A DNA stretch of 64,000 bases from Chryseotalea sp. WA131a (GCA_025370075.1 CP073016.1:124001-188000); one strand, 5' to 3'. Positions 26,969 through 36,636 are shown, counted from the stretch's first letter. Notes: generated from the letters alone by a model not told the origin. Numbers and translations: made by a program.

Positions 26969-27424
26969 TCACTTGGTCTTTATTCCTTGTCCAATCTGAA
27001 ATGATTCAAAGTGAGCAATATAAATTATCCAGTCCCAGTTCTTATGAATAACAACAAGGTCGTCCGATGAAGGATAAAAGAAGTCGTCCCAATTGTCTGT
27101 AAATGTTTTCAAGTCGATTAAAAGAGTATGTTGCGCTGAAAACCAAGTCAACACAATGTTGTCATTTGTTTGCGCTAATTCTTTCAATCTTTTAGTTACC
27201 GAGTCGTAATTGTCGGCAAACTCTATTGTTTCAAAAGTATCGAACCTGTCCTTGTTAAGTGCGTAGTCCGTAATAAAATTGCCCGTATTAAGTCTGTCCC
27301 AAATTAAACTCGCTGCTGCTTCGTCAATGACTTTGATTTTGTTTAGGACGTCTAACTTGTCGTCAAAACGCCAGTAAATGTGCGGCTTGTCAAAGGTTAT
27401 ATGTTTCTCTAAATCGTTTATCAC
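26969..27424 (-). CDS. hypothetical cytoplasmic protein
   Basis: 151 residues, acidic, no signal peptide. It begins MINDLEKHITFDKPHIYWRFDD and contains SVTKRLKELAQTNDNIVLTWFSAQHTLLIDLKTFTDNWDDFFYPSSDDLVVIHKNWDWIIYIAHFESFQIG. The C-terminal alternation of strands and aromatic residues recalls small immunity-type proteins, but no family signature can be named. Single-gene cassette, stop 16 bp from the junction. Confidence 0.72.
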   Translation of the reverse strand: MINDLEKHITFDKPHIYWRFDDKLDVLNKIKVIDEAAASLIWDRLNTGNFITDYALNKDRFDTFETIEFADNYDSVTKRLKELAQTNDNIVLTWFSAQHTLLIDLKTFTDNWDDFFYPSSDDLVVIHKNWDWIIYIAHFESFQIGQGIKTK

Positions 27425-27450
27425 TTGTCTGTCCTTAACGGCTTGCGCCC

Positions 27451-27572
27451 AACGGTTAGCTTATTGCTGGCGGGCAATTAAAACCTGCGCCCTGTCCAAC
27501 GAGATAAAGATAAGTAAAGAACCACAAACTTCAATGACCCACAGTCCCGCCCGCTTGCAATAAGCTTTTGTT
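27451..27572 (-). repeat. attC-like site 14 (family B)
   Basis: 122 bp. Downstream site of the 27611-28180 cassette (GTTGTGCGC + AA or TG + GCC ends). Confidence 0.88.
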
Positions 27573-27610
27573 GTGCGCTGGCCTACTATTAAGTCCTGTG
27601 GTTATTAAAG

Positions 27611-28180
27611 TCATATTTTTTTGAAATTAATCTTTCCACAATGAATTTCTTTGTCGTTAATTCTATAAAAAAGATTTTCCCCTTTTAAAGTAAACCCTGT
27701 TCGTAATGTACCATCTACCCCTCTATTGAAGAGTGTCACGATATAAAATGCATTTGATTCCTTTGGATTAATAGTTTTCTTTAATGAAGATTTTTTTCTT
27801 ATATTTTTATTTAAAAAGAATTCTAAATCTGATAGACCATAATTAAATAATTTTTCTTTCTCAAGTGTCATTGTATCAGAAGGAAGCAAAAGTTTAAAGT
27901 ATCGTCCTGCTGAAGATGCAAGCTCAAGTGAATCTGCAGGAAAATCAATCGTTAATGTAAAAGGATTATCTGTTTCATTTATTATACGAGTCCAAAATAC
28001 AGCATAAATGTACACCTTACCTTTTTCGTCAGTATATTTTAGTCCACCTTTTGGTAAGCTGTTTTGAATTATTACTCCTTTTACGTCCGAACGAGTGTAC
28101 TTTGATTCAGTGTCAATAGAAGTTTGTCCTATTGCAGTCAACCAAACCGTCAATAGCGTGATAGTAATCAATATTCTCAT
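27611..28180 (-). CDS. exported hypothetical protein
   Basis: 189 residues from ATG 28178-28180. This start is preferred because it opens a signal peptide (MRILITITLLTVWLTAIGQ), whereas the longer frame runs into the recombination site. The mature domain is beta-rich (YIYAVFWTRIINETDNPFTLTIDFPADSLELASSAGRYFKLLLPSD, NPKESNAFYIVTLFNRGVDGTLRTGFTLKGENLFYRI). It may be an Ig-like periplasmic domain; no named family. Single-gene cassette. Confidence 0.75.
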   Translation of the reverse strand: MRILITITLLTVWLTAIGQTSIDTESKYTRSDVKGVIIQNSLPKGGLKYTDEKGKVYIYAVFWTRIINETDNPFTLTIDFPADSLELASSAGRYFKLLLPSDTMTLEKEKLFNYGLSDLEFFLNKNIRKKSSLKKTINPKESNAFYIVTLFNRGVDGTLRTGFTLKGENLFYRINDKEIHCGKINFKKI

Positions 28181-28216
28181 AAGTCTGTTGTTAATCTGTC
28201 CTGAAGGCTTGCGCAC

Positions 28217-28337
28217 AACGTTAATATTTGCGATCGGGCGGGAATTTGGAACCGCGTCCTGTCCCCGACACCGAATGGAATAAAGATAACAAAACTTTGA
28301 ACTACACGTCAACCCCGCCTGGCGCAAATATATTGTT
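28217..28337 (-). repeat. attC-like site 15 (family C)
   Basis: 121 bp. Downstream site of the 28364-28810 cassette (GTTGGGCGT ends with the one-base insertion variant). Confidence 0.88.
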
Positions 28338-28363
28338 GGGCGTTCGTGCATTTCTCCGCGCAA

Positions 28364-28810
28364 TTAATCGTAGTCAATAACTTTCGTTATGTCTTTATAC
28401 AAAAAATAAGTGTCGATTGAATCTCTTTCTAATGAAAATTTTAGTCCAACTAGCTCCGCTCCCGAATAAGCATGTCCTTGTGTTTTTTGAATTCCTTCCA
28501 TTTTTGTCCAGTCGGTCACACGAACAAGTGCGTTAGCACAGACTTTGTCGCCTGAAATTTGTATGTCGATAAATTCTCCTTTTTCATTTTTTAAGTATTT
28601 ATTAAGCCAAAAGTCTATTTTATCATATTCTAACTCCATTAATTTTACGATTTCGTTTTGATATTCAATTTGGTCAGGCTTATACTCCTTAAAAATCTGA
28701 TTTGTATTCACGCAGTCAGGTTTTCCACAACGCACAATTGTCAAAATACATAAAGTTATTAAAATCGGTGCTCTGAAAACAATTCTCATTATTCTGGTTT
28801 TTTTTATCAA
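28364..28810 (-). CDS. putative lipoprotein
   Basis: 148 residues; an internal ATG at 28789 is an alternative start that trims seven residues. A hydrophobic stretch (APILITLCILTIVRC) ends in a cysteine followed by GKPDC, so lipidation at that Cys is likely. The mature part is small and charged, with KLMELEYDKIDFWLNKYLKNE, VCANALVRVTDWTKMEG and YFLYKDITKVIDYD. No family recognised. Single-gene cassette. Confidence 0.72.
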   Translation of the reverse strand: MIKKTRIMRIVFRAPILITLCILTIVRCGKPDCVNTNQIFKEYKPDQIEYQNEIVKLMELEYDKIDFWLNKYLKNEKGEFIDIQISGDKVCANALVRVTDWTKMEGIQKTQGHAYSGAELVGLKFSLERDSIDTYFLYKDITKVIDYD

Positions 28811-28848
28811 TAATTCATTTAATGTGCGTCTCTAGGCGCATGACGCCC

Positions 28849-28967
28849 AACGGCTACGTGTGGGCGCAGGTTGATAAAAACATTCACACCCCTCCCACGA
28901 AATAAATTAACTAAATAAATTCAAACTTTCCAACAGCAAACCCCACAACTTGCGCCCACACAATGTT
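28849..28967 (-). repeat. attC-like site 16 (family E)
   Basis: 119 bp. Arms GGCTACGTGTGGGCGCAGG / ACTTGCGCCCACACAATG. Belongs to gene-less cassette type 2 copy 1 on its right; identical sites accompany copies 2 and 3. Confidence 0.86.
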
Positions 28968-29164
28968 AGGGGCGGTTTCTCGTCTTCCCACGTGCGGGAG
29001 GAGCGCACTAGACCGTGGCTTCGTCAGGATGAACGGAGGACGCCAGAAGTCGTGATCGTTGATGAGTTTTTTTTCCTGCGAGGCCTGCGGGCCGCGCGGT
29101 CGGCCGTGCGATGGGTTGCCACCTGCACATTTTCAAGAACGATCTTAATTCCCAAATCGCCCCT
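28968..29164 (-). other. gene-less cassette type 2, copy 1
   Basis: A 197-bp GC-rich interval with no conserved reading frame. Copies at 29771 and 38341 are almost identical apart from the length of a T run (GTTTTTTTTCC, shorter in copy 3). Ends GTTAGGGGCG(A/G)TTT. Contains the hairpin-prone words GGCCTGCGGGCCGCGCGGTC. Confidence 0.72.
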
Positions 29165-29285
29165 AACGTGAGGCTTGCAGAAGGCGGGCAATTAAAACCT
29201 GCGCCTTCTCCCACGTGATAAAATAAATGAAACGCACTGAACTTTCCTAGCGCACACTCCGCCCGCTTTTCTGCAAGCTAGTGTT
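29165..29285 (-). repeat. attC-like site 17 (family D)
   Basis: 121 bp. Belongs to gene-less cassette type 1 copy 3. Practically identical to site 26 as part of a 489-bp duplication. Confidence 0.87.
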
Positions 29286-29651
29286 ATGGCCAGTTTGCAA
29301 CCAAGCTCAGGTTTTAATGTCGACCGAGCAAAAGAAAATATCGTCTACCGAAAAGTCTGCGAGTAAGTCGTCCAGCGAAAGAGTTTGGTCGTCCGCCAGA
29401 AAGTGTCGCTGAGAGTTGTCGTGTGAAAGGTCGTCTGATTGCAAATGATTCCGAGGCGAGTCGTCCACGAAGAAAAATGTCACCGAAGGAAAAAAGTTTA
29501 AACAAGTGCGGCTTCAATTTTTAGATTTAATTCAGTCGTTTGAAGCAAAGTCCGCGGAATATTGATGAATTGTCAACGAACAGAAGTCAGTCGTCTACTA
29601 ACTAATCGTCAGCGAAATTGGGGACGCACACTCGTCCCGCAAATTGGCCAT
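29286..29651 (-). other. gene-less cassette type 1, copy 3
   Basis: 366 bp, practically identical to copy 5 at 41264. The only frame of note (67 codons) is not conserved in copies 1, 2 and 4. Confidence 0.75.
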
Positions 29652-29770
29652 AACGGCTACGTGTGGGCGCAGGTTGATAAAAACATTCACACCCCTCCCA
29701 CGAAATAAATTAACTAAATAAATTCAAACTTTCCAACAGCAAACCCCACAACTTGCGCCCACACAATGTT
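29652..29770 (-). repeat. attC-like site 18 (family E)
   Basis: 119 bp, same as site 16. Belongs to gene-less cassette type 2 copy 2. Confidence 0.86.
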
Positions 29771-29967
29771 AGGGGCGGTTTCTCGTCTTCCCACGTGCGG
29801 GAGGAGCGCACTAGACCGTGGCTTCGTCAGGATGAACGGAGGACGCCAGAAGTCGTGATCGTTGATGAGTTTTTTTTCCTGCGAGGCCTGCGGGCCGCGC
29901 GGTCGGCCGTGCGGTGGGTTGCCACCTGCACATTTTCAAGAACGATCTTAATTCCCAAATCGCCCCT
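29771..29967 (-). other. gene-less cassette type 2, copy 2
   Basis: 197 bp, nearly identical to copy 1 (one G/A difference noted in the GTGCGATGG/GTGCGGTGG word). No conserved frame. Confidence 0.72.
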
Positions 29968-30091
29968 AACGGTTTGGCGCTTGGCGAAGAAGCGGATTTC
30001 GAAGAACTAAACTGTCTGTCAGCACTGAACTTGACACGAAGCACAAAGCTTCAATTAAGCACTAAACCCGCTTTTTTGCCAAACGCCTGTT
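29968..30091 (-). repeat. attC-like site 19 (family G)
   Basis: 124 bp. Arms GGTTTGGCGCTTGGCGAAG / GCTTTTTTGCCAAACGCCT. Downstream site of the 4.5-kb AbiE cassette (GTTATGCCT ends). Confidence 0.84.
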
Positions 30092-30139
30092 ATGCCTTCG
30101 TTCTTCTTTCGTCAGTATCATCGTCAGTTAAGGTTATCG

Positions 30140-31153
30140 TTATATTGCATTTATTCGCTTTTGCAATTCAGTCAGTCTGTTTATAAGTTGATCAAAATCT
30201 AATGGGTTATCGTAAATCATACTCCCTTTCATTTCTTCATAGTCAGCTTTCCACATTTTTATGATGGAGTCGGGCGGAATAAATTTAATGTTTTCAGGAT
30301 TATGTTTTGCATAATCAATTCCTGAAATAGCTGTGAATTTACTACGATGTCTTACGATTGTGTTGTATAGTTCCCTATCTTGCAATGCAATTTCTGCGTA
30401 TTCAGTTTGGCAAAGTTTTTCAATGTCGTAAAGGTGTCTACTAAGACGTTCAACTCGTATTTTACCAAACGGTTTCTGAAATTCTTCGTGCAATAAAAAT
30501 ATCTTTTCTAAAAATGTCCGTTCAGGATTTACAATAGGAATTGTTATTGGTTTGTCTGTAAAAGGATTATCTGTGTAGATTTCAGAAATAAATGTTCCGA
30601 AAGTTCTTTGCGTAAACGGTTCTTTTAATGAACGGCTACCCACCTCAACTAAAACACCGGGTTTCAGATATGTGTCTGTTTCCGTGAGTTTGTTGTAATA
30701 GATTTCAATAATTAAAGGGTCTTGGTCGTGATTTTCTACTTCTCGAGGTTTTACGGTTAGATCTTTGAAACCCAATTCGACAAATTTATTTTTCAATTCT
30801 TCGGTAAAAACTTCCGAGATAAATTGAAACGATTTTCTTCTAAGTTTTCTGATTTCGCCTTTTGTGAGTTCGCCCGAAAAACCAAGAAATTCTCTATCTA
30901 ATGCCAAATCAATATCTTCTGAAAATCTGTGTATAACGTTCCAACCTTTGCTTAGCGAAGTTCCACCTTTGAAAATCAAGGCGTTTGCACAATCCATTGA
31001 GAAAATCACGGATAAGGTATGTACTACCCACCAATCTTTTTCTGCGGCTGATGAAGAAGGCAAGCCGATTTGTCGGCTTGTTTCTGTAAACAATCTGATT
31101 TTGGTTTCATCGGGTAGCTGAAACCATTCTTGTAAATGTGTGAACTTATTCAT
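30140..31153 (-). CDS. abiEii: AbiEii/AbiGii-family nucleotidyltransferase toxin
   Basis: 337 residues. The nucleotidyltransferase core is visible at about 55-90: FKGGTSLSKGWNVIHRFSEDIDLAL, i.e. the GS-type motif followed by D-x-D. A long helical C-terminal region follows. AbiEii toxins are NTases of type IV toxin-antitoxin systems that modify tRNA or bind GTP and cause abortive infection. It overlaps the upstream AbiEi-like gene by 8 bp, a coupled pair. It lies in a 4.5-kb cassette with a RecB/IS66 fusion gene. Confidence 0.9.
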   Translation of the reverse strand: MNKFTHLQEWFQLPDETKIRLFTETSRQIGLPSSSAAEKDWWVVHTLSVIFSMDCANALIFKGGTSLSKGWNVIHRFSEDIDLALDREFLGFSGELTKGEIRKLRRKSFQFISEVFTEELKNKFVELGFKDLTVKPREVENHDQDPLIIEIYYNKLTETDTYLKPGVLVEVGSRSLKEPFTQRTFGTFISEIYTDNPFTDKPITIPIVNPERTFLEKIFLLHEEFQKPFGKIRVERLSRHLYDIEKLCQTEYAEIALQDRELYNTIVRHRSKFTAISGIDYAKHNPENIKFIPPDSIIKMWKADYEEMKGSMIYDNPLDFDQLINRLTELQKRINAI

Positions 31154-31742
31154 TGTCTGTCATCAATTTTCGAATCCAAACAGGTGCTAATTGCAAATCG
31201 TGTTGCAAGTGTTTTGGATTTTCATTTTTCAAAATCTTCTTTATCTGTTTTATTTCTTCGGCTGTTGCTTGGTCTTTGCCGATTGTCCGCAATGCCTGAA
31301 TTGTCAATGTGCTGATTTCGCCAACAAACGCCAAGTTTTTAGAGCTCGCTTTTTTAAATGTAATGGTTTGTTTCCCGATTTTGATTTTTCGTGCTGAAGT
31401 GTCGGAATAAAAAACAATATTTAAAGGAACTTGCATTGTCAAACCCAATTTATACATTGCATAACTGCCTGTCGGTATTACGGTTGCTCTGTCCCTTTTC
31501 GCAATGGCAAACGCAATTTGCTCAATGCTCGGAAATACTTTTCCAATGTAATTATCAATTACAGGTCGAACATAAATACCTTGTGCAACTCGTTCTATTT
31601 CTCCCGATTTTACTAAGCGTTCCAATGCCTTGTTTGCCGATTTGGTGTTGGCAATTTTGGTAAAACTGTCCACAAAGAAAAGTGTTCCTCTTGGGCTTCG
31701 CTTTATCTGGTCTAATACTTGTATTTCAATGCTTTTTGACAT
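31146..31742 (-). CDS. AbiEi-like (DUF6088) antitoxin
   Basis: 198 residues. An N-terminal winged-helix region (IEIQVLDQIKRSPRGTLFFVDSFTKIANTKSANKALERLVKSGEIERVAQGIYVRP) matches the AbiEi/DUF6088 antitoxin DNA-binding domain. The C-terminal part (VIPTGSYAMYKLGLTMQVPLNIVFYSDTSARKI) is the neutralising domain. It probably autorepresses the operon and prevents AbiEii activity. First gene of the pair. Confidence 0.87.
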   Translation of the reverse strand: MSKSIEIQVLDQIKRSPRGTLFFVDSFTKIANTKSANKALERLVKSGEIERVAQGIYVRPVIDNYIGKVFPSIEQIAFAIAKRDRATVIPTGSYAMYKLGLTMQVPLNIVFYSDTSARKIKIGKQTITFKKASSKNLAFVGEISTLTIQALRTIGKDQATAEEIKQIKKILKNENPKHLQHDLQLAPVWIRKLMTDNE

Positions 31743-31830
31743 TTTTACTCTTTAATCTTGTCGCAAATTTAGTAAATATTTGCGACAAGGAAACGAATTG
31801 AGAATGATGTTTCTATAAATGTTGAAACGG

Positions 31831-34488
31831 TTACTTTTCTGAATATTCATAAATGCTTTTCTCGCCAGATTTTAAAAACTCAAAGAAATTTAGCCCTTGA
31901 TATTTGCAGGTTTGAAGTATAGAAAGTAAAATCAAGTGATGTTCTATATTTTTCTTTGTAAGGCTTTTACTGATTTTTTTTCTCCATTTAGCAAATGGCT
32001 TTATAGAGTGTTCTGCATTATTGTTGTTCCAAGGAATGCCATCGTGATTTAAAAACAAAAATAATTTTTCTTTATATTTGATAAATCGTTTTTGATATGA
32101 AATGGCTAAGTCAGATTCAAATTCTTGTAAGATGACTTTCTTGTAAAATTTTTCTACCTCTTTTTTATGCTTGTTCAAATGAATTTTTTTCAAACCATAT
32201 TTGTCAATAGTTGCAATTATATTCCTTAGAAGGTTTCCAAATTCTGATATTATCTGTTTAAATTCTTCATCCAATTGATGTTTCATAAAATCTTCATTCA
32301 AATCACGAATCAGATGAACTAAACATTTTTGTTGTTCGCACTCCATAGAATCATATCCTGTATAAAAATCAGAAACTAAAACACCTTTAAAATCTTGTAA
32401 TAATTCTTTCAAAAAATTAGGTTCTCGTGTTTCCCTGAATTGATAATAAACGCTATCATAATTTGCAAAAACCCATACATATCCATCAATTTCATTAATT
32501 CGGGCAATGGTTTCATCAATATGAATAAGTTTTGACTGGCTCATTTTCTTGATAATTTCATTGTACGTTTCTTCATATTTTGTGGCAATAATTTCTTTGA
32601 AACGTGTCATTTGGGTTGCAGATGACTTTATAGAGAAAGAGTCTTTTAACACATTTACAATACTCTCTGTACTTAGTTTATATTGTATTTTTTGATTCAC
32701 CGACCACAACATTAAATTATGTCCATAGGTTGGCAATCTTCTCATATCCTCTACCATAAAGTTTTTTCTGCATTTTTTGCAAAAGTATGCTCCACCTTGA
32801 TATTCTATGACTTGTTTCTTTATTCCCGACTTCATAAATACCAAATCGATTTGTGGCTTTTTGCTACTTCTGATTATTTTAATGTCTTTGTTATTGCATT
32901 TTATACATTTATCAGGAAATAGGTTGATTCGTTTGTCAATGCGATTGTATTGCTTTGAAGTTTGTTTGGTTTTAGAAATGGCTGTATAAACTTTTCGTTC
33001 GGTTCGTAGAAAAATATGTTGTCTTTGGTAGTCGAAATACGCTTTTGCATTGATTTCGTTAAAATGTTCAAGAGCAAAAACAGTTACACCCCATTTGAAA
33101 ATATTTTGCTGTTTAATACTATTTGCTAAAACCGTTTTGTCATTATTTTCGGAAAGTGAAATAAGCCATTCCTGAACTTTTATCAATGCCTTGCAATCTT
33201 CAATATTATAGGTCGTCAATTTTTCTTTCAGGTTGCTTGTTGGATTCAATTCCCAATTATACCTCCAAATAATGCTTAGCAGTCCCGATGCTTTTTCGTC
33301 TGTCCAATTAAATTCCAAATAGTTTGCTATATCTTTTAATCCGTTGGTGTATGTTGGAATGTATATATCGTTAGAAAATAGTGTAAGCACATTGAACGAG
33401 TTTTCAATGATTTTATTTATTCTGTTTTGATAGAGCGAAGGAAGTTTCTTGGCAATTCGTTTTAAAGTCTGAATTTCATAAGAACCGTAATGATAAAGAA
33501 TAAAATCATTTTGAGTGTTCATCAAATCAATGAATTGTATGAAAATATCTTGTTGTTCGGTAGCATCATTTGCCCAAAACGAGTATTCTGTTGCTAAATT
33601 TTCCGTTTTGACGATTACTCCAATCAAGTAATAAAAATCTCTGTCTGGAATTCCCTCAATATCAAAAAATATTTTAGTTGTTTTTTTCTCTAGTTCAGGC
33701 AACTTTTGGATAAAAATTTTTTGTTCCCGAATTGCCAATGCCTTCAATTCAGGAAGAAACTTACGTCTTCGGTATGGATTTTTTTTTGGTCGAAAAGTAT
33801 ACGATAACTGCTTTACTGAAAAAATACCTCTGTTGTTTTTCTGTTCAATTTCTTTGGGTTTTAAATTTCCTAAAAGGCTCAAATCATCTCTTTCTTTTAA
33901 CTTTTCCGAACATATAGGGTTAAACTCACAAATTTGACAATGGCTGATTTTATAAAATAAGAGAGGTGTTTTACTTTTTTTGATTTGTTCAATCGTAGTA
34001 ATGGCTCTCTTTATATCTTTTGCTAGGTTGCTCAATTTTACTTTTGTGCTTTTCTGCTGATTGCCAAATATTATTTTGGCTTCCTCAATTTTGAAATTGA
34101 AGTTTTGTTTTAGATAATGGGATTCTAACGCAATGAATAGTTTATCAGATTTTTGGACTTTCTCAAACGGAGAAATAAGAATAGGTGTAAAACTGTTTCT
34201 CTGGTTGTAATAAATTCCGTCCAATCTTAAATCTACTTCCGTGTTTTTGAATGAAATTTGAAGTTGTATTTTCCCTTTTTCAAACTTTAAATCAGACGAA
34301 TAATCAATATTGTGGAAATTTGAATCTAATGAAAGCTTTGTTTGGATTACCGATTGTTGTTTTTGTTTTAGTGTTTCAAAAACAGTTTGAAATTCTGTTT
34401 TAGGTAATAGATTTTCCTGAACCTTTTTTAAAAAGGCTTTTTGGTTGCAATGAATAATGGCGTGTAGAATTTCATTGGTTATTTTCAT
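31831..34488 (-). CDS. RecB-like nuclease / DEDD exonuclease / IS66-type transposase fusion
   Basis: 885 residues. N-terminal about 1-215: TM0106-like RecB/Cas4-type nuclease with a C-x2-C-x5-C cluster (HCQICEFNPICSEK) typical of an iron-sulphur site. About 270-440: RNase H_2/DEDD exonuclease fold (FFD276IE278GIPD, YHYGSYE, NIEDCKAL). About 520-590: zinc-finger CIKC...YFCKKC. About 590-870: IS66 transposase core, with D658 in IHIDET, D in VSDFYTGYD, and E in NNNAEHSIKPFAKWRK. All catalytic residues seem present. The fusion suggests DNA-end processing tied to a DDE domain. No terminal inverted repeats or TnpB partner are seen, so it may be a domesticated gene rather than an active IS. Confidence 0.82.
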   Translation of the reverse strand: MKITNEILHAIIHCNQKAFLKKVQENLLPKTEFQTVFETLKQKQQSVIQTKLSLDSNFHNIDYSSDLKFEKGKIQLQISFKNTEVDLRLDGIYYNQRNSFTPILISPFEKVQKSDKLFIALESHYLKQNFNFKIEEAKIIFGNQQKSTKVKLSNLAKDIKRAITTIEQIKKSKTPLLFYKISHCQICEFNPICSEKLKERDDLSLLGNLKPKEIEQKNNRGIFSVKQLSYTFRPKKNPYRRRKFLPELKALAIREQKIFIQKLPELEKKTTKIFFDIEGIPDRDFYYLIGVIVKTENLATEYSFWANDATEQQDIFIQFIDLMNTQNDFILYHYGSYEIQTLKRIAKKLPSLYQNRINKIIENSFNVLTLFSNDIYIPTYTNGLKDIANYLEFNWTDEKASGLLSIIWRYNWELNPTSNLKEKLTTYNIEDCKALIKVQEWLISLSENNDKTVLANSIKQQNIFKWGVTVFALEHFNEINAKAYFDYQRQHIFLRTERKVYTAISKTKQTSKQYNRIDKRINLFPDKCIKCNNKDIKIIRSSKKPQIDLVFMKSGIKKQVIEYQGGAYFCKKCRKNFMVEDMRRLPTYGHNLMLWSVNQKIQYKLSTESIVNVLKDSFSIKSSATQMTRFKEIIATKYEETYNEIIKKMSQSKLIHIDETIARINEIDGYVWVFANYDSVYYQFRETREPNFLKELLQDFKGVLVSDFYTGYDSMECEQQKCLVHLIRDLNEDFMKHQLDEEFKQIISEFGNLLRNIIATIDKYGLKKIHLNKHKKEVEKFYKKVILQEFESDLAISYQKRFIKYKEKLFLFLNHDGIPWNNNNAEHSIKPFAKWRKKISKSLTKKNIEHHLILLSILQTCKYQGLNFFEFLKSGEKSIYEYSEK

Positions 34489-34566
34489 TAAGCCAAGTGT
34501 TTACATTTTGGTTAGCCTTTTGCTTTATGTTATTGAATTCGGGTCGGTCATTATAGAATGAGGCAT

Positions 34567-34688
34567 AACGTGAGTATTTGCGTTCGAGCGGGGCTTCCGA
34601 AGCCGCGTGGTGTCCCCGACACCGAACGCACTAAAGATACGAAAACGTTGGATTACGCGTCAACCCCGCTTGACGCAAATACATTGTT
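34567..34688 (-). repeat. attC-like site 20 (family A)
   Basis: 122 bp with the embedded promoter-like TTG-N21-TATCTTTA (TATCTTTA at its plus-strand complement 34634-34641). Downstream site of the serine hydrolase/AraC cassette (GTTGGCAGTA(A/G)TA ends). Confidence 0.88.
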
Positions 34689-34826
34689 GGCAGTAGTAGA
34701 GCCTTTCTCCTCACTTCATTCGAAGCTGTGTCTTTCGTCACACGTTAATGTTACACCACTCTTCATTAGTCAGTCGTGCGGTGGGGCATTTTTCATTGAC
34801 AACATTTTCCACTTACACGACACTGA

Positions 34827-34884
34827 GCACACTCTTTGGCTGGCTTGGATGCGGGTCGGACGTGTGGCCTGCCAAAGTGTGTGC
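34827..34884 (-). repeat. bulged-stem element copy 5 (3' side of the hydrolase/AraC block)
   Basis: GCACAC-TCT-TTGGC pairs with GCCAA-AGT-GTGTGC around a loop with TGCGGGTCGGACGTGTGG. The internal loop is TCT/AGT rather than TCT/TGT. It lies in the gene-free interval 34689-34918, which also shares the word CCTCACTTCATTCGAAG with 54.05 kb. Confidence 0.6.
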
Positions 34885-34918
34885 GATTTAGGTCTTATCA
34901 TTTCACGAGGGCTCTGTT

Positions 34919-36568
34919 TTAGTCCTGTCTGAGGAATTTAACTCTTTCAATCCTGTCGGCACTCAACAAAAACATTTTTGGTGCACTCGCATTGTCAATG
35001 TCAAGCACATAATTGTCAACTAGTAACTTTGTTGGTGAGATTAAAAGCCCCTTGGTACTTCTTTGACTGCCAGCTTTAATATTATAACTTTTGTCGCCTA
35101 CAAATTTAATTTTTATTGCTACGTTAGTTTCTGAATTTATAAATTTCCCATTTAGTGCCTGATAATTGTAACCTGTCCAGTCGCTATTGGACTTTGTCAA
35201 GGTATAGGGTGAGTGAGAAGTATAGTAGGCAGTGACTGTCATTTCTCCTTTCTCATTTCTGTTAAACTCTTGCTTAAAGTCCGGGTCATAAGTTTGATGC
35301 AAAATGTTATCTGCTTCTCGTTCTAGTTGTACATCGTTGCGTCCAATACGCTTCAAATATAAATTCCCCTCTCGTTTCTCAAATTGAAAAGTAAAATTAT
35401 CCTCCGTTAGATATATTCCAATCATATCTTCATCACTTACAAAACTGCCCACTTTGTCTGGTTTGGTTATAACATAGGTTGCATCAGCGTTTAGATTAAA
35501 AATGACATCAGCCATTTGGCGTGTCTGTGTGTTTGGTGTTGATTTACCTGTATTTGTGAGTGTTATAATAGAAGTCTCTTTGTTGGGAAACCTAATAACC
35601 GTGGCTTTCCATGCTCCTGTAGCTCCTTCGTGGAATTTATAATCGAGTCCTTTGTATGTGCCAAATTCTAGTCCATAACCATAATTCTTGATTGTTGAGT
35701 TGTCAGTCAATTGTTGGCTCCTTTCTAATATCTGTCTTTTGATATTGTTATCTGTACTTCCCTGAAGAATTTGTTCCCATTGAAGTTGATCCGCCAATGT
35801 TGAGAAAATATTCCCATCACCGCAGGCATTCCAAATCCAATTATAAGTTGTCCATTTGTTAAAATTGAAATAAGCTTTTGCTAATGGTCCACGAATATTT
35901 TTATAGTTGTCTTCAAAGGACGTGTTGGGCATATTTAGTTTTTTGAACAAGTCATTCGTGTAGGCAACAAAAGATATTCCTGTAACTTTTTCTATAATTG
36001 CCGTTAATAGAATATAATTAGTGTTACTATATGAATATTTTGAGCCGGGATCAAAGTTTAATTCCTGCTGTTTCTCTATTAGTTCCAAAGCATCTTTATT
36101 GGTAAATGAATGTTCCCACCAAGTCAATCCCTTCAATGACCATAAATCATAAACGTCTCTGATGCCGCTTGTATGATTAAGTAAGTTTTCAACTGTAATC
36201 TTTGAATTCTGTCTAGGATAGATAGTCGGCAGATACTTTCTTATATCGTCTGTTAGGCTAATTTTTTTCTCGTCAATCAAAACAAGAATTGCTAATGCTG
36301 TGAACTGTTTGCCGTTGGACGCTATGTTAAACCGTGTGTTTCTTGTAATCAAAGTGCTGTCAACCAAATTGGCATATCCCGCGACCCTTTCGTAAACTAT
36401 TTTTCCATTATTAACAATCCCAGTTGCAATTCCAGGTGCGCCCTTCGGGACGTCCTGTGTCGCAATGGAGTCAAGTCGCTTTATTTGGTTTAGTGTATAA
36501 GTGTTTTCGGTTTGCGCAGGGGAAACACTATAGCAACAAATTAAAAGTAGCATTAATAGCAATCTCAT
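34919..36568 (-). CDS. exported beta-lactamase-family serine hydrolase
   Basis: 549 residues from ATG 36566-36568; this start begins a signal peptide (MRLLLMLLLICCYSVSPAQ), while the longer frame adds basic residues only. Class C beta-lactamase/PBP-like domain about 25-370: S84-N-G-K87 catalytic tetrad, a YSN motif (SYSNTNY), and HEGATGAW in place of the KTG/HxG motif. The C-terminal about 150 residues form a beta-rich DUF3471-like domain. It probably hydrolyses a peptide or ester in the periplasm. 68 bp downstream of a membrane AraC regulator gene that may control it. Confidence 0.85.
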   Translation of the reverse strand: MRLLLMLLLICCYSVSPAQTENTYTLNQIKRLDSIATQDVPKGAPGIATGIVNNGKIVYERVAGYANLVDSTLITRNTRFNIASNGKQFTALAILVLIDEKKISLTDDIRKYLPTIYPRQNSKITVENLLNHTSGIRDVYDLWSLKGLTWWEHSFTNKDALELIEKQQELNFDPGSKYSYSNTNYILLTAIIEKVTGISFVAYTNDLFKKLNMPNTSFEDNYKNIRGPLAKAYFNFNKWTTYNWIWNACGDGNIFSTLADQLQWEQILQGSTDNNIKRQILERSQQLTDNSTIKNYGYGLEFGTYKGLDYKFHEGATGAWKATVIRFPNKETSIITLTNTGKSTPNTQTRQMADVIFNLNADATYVITKPDKVGSFVSDEDMIGIYLTEDNFTFQFEKREGNLYLKRIGRNDVQLEREADNILHQTYDPDFKQEFNRNEKGEMTVTAYYTSHSPYTLTKSNSDWTGYNYQALNGKFINSETNVAIKIKFVGDKSYNIKAGSQRSTKGLLISPTKLLVDNYVLDIDNASAPKMFLLSADRIERVKFLRQD

Positions 36569-36636
36569 TTTCTTTCTTTTTTGCGCAAATCTGCACTTTG
36601 GCAAAGTTCAATTCGCCCTAAATCCTGATTTGACAC

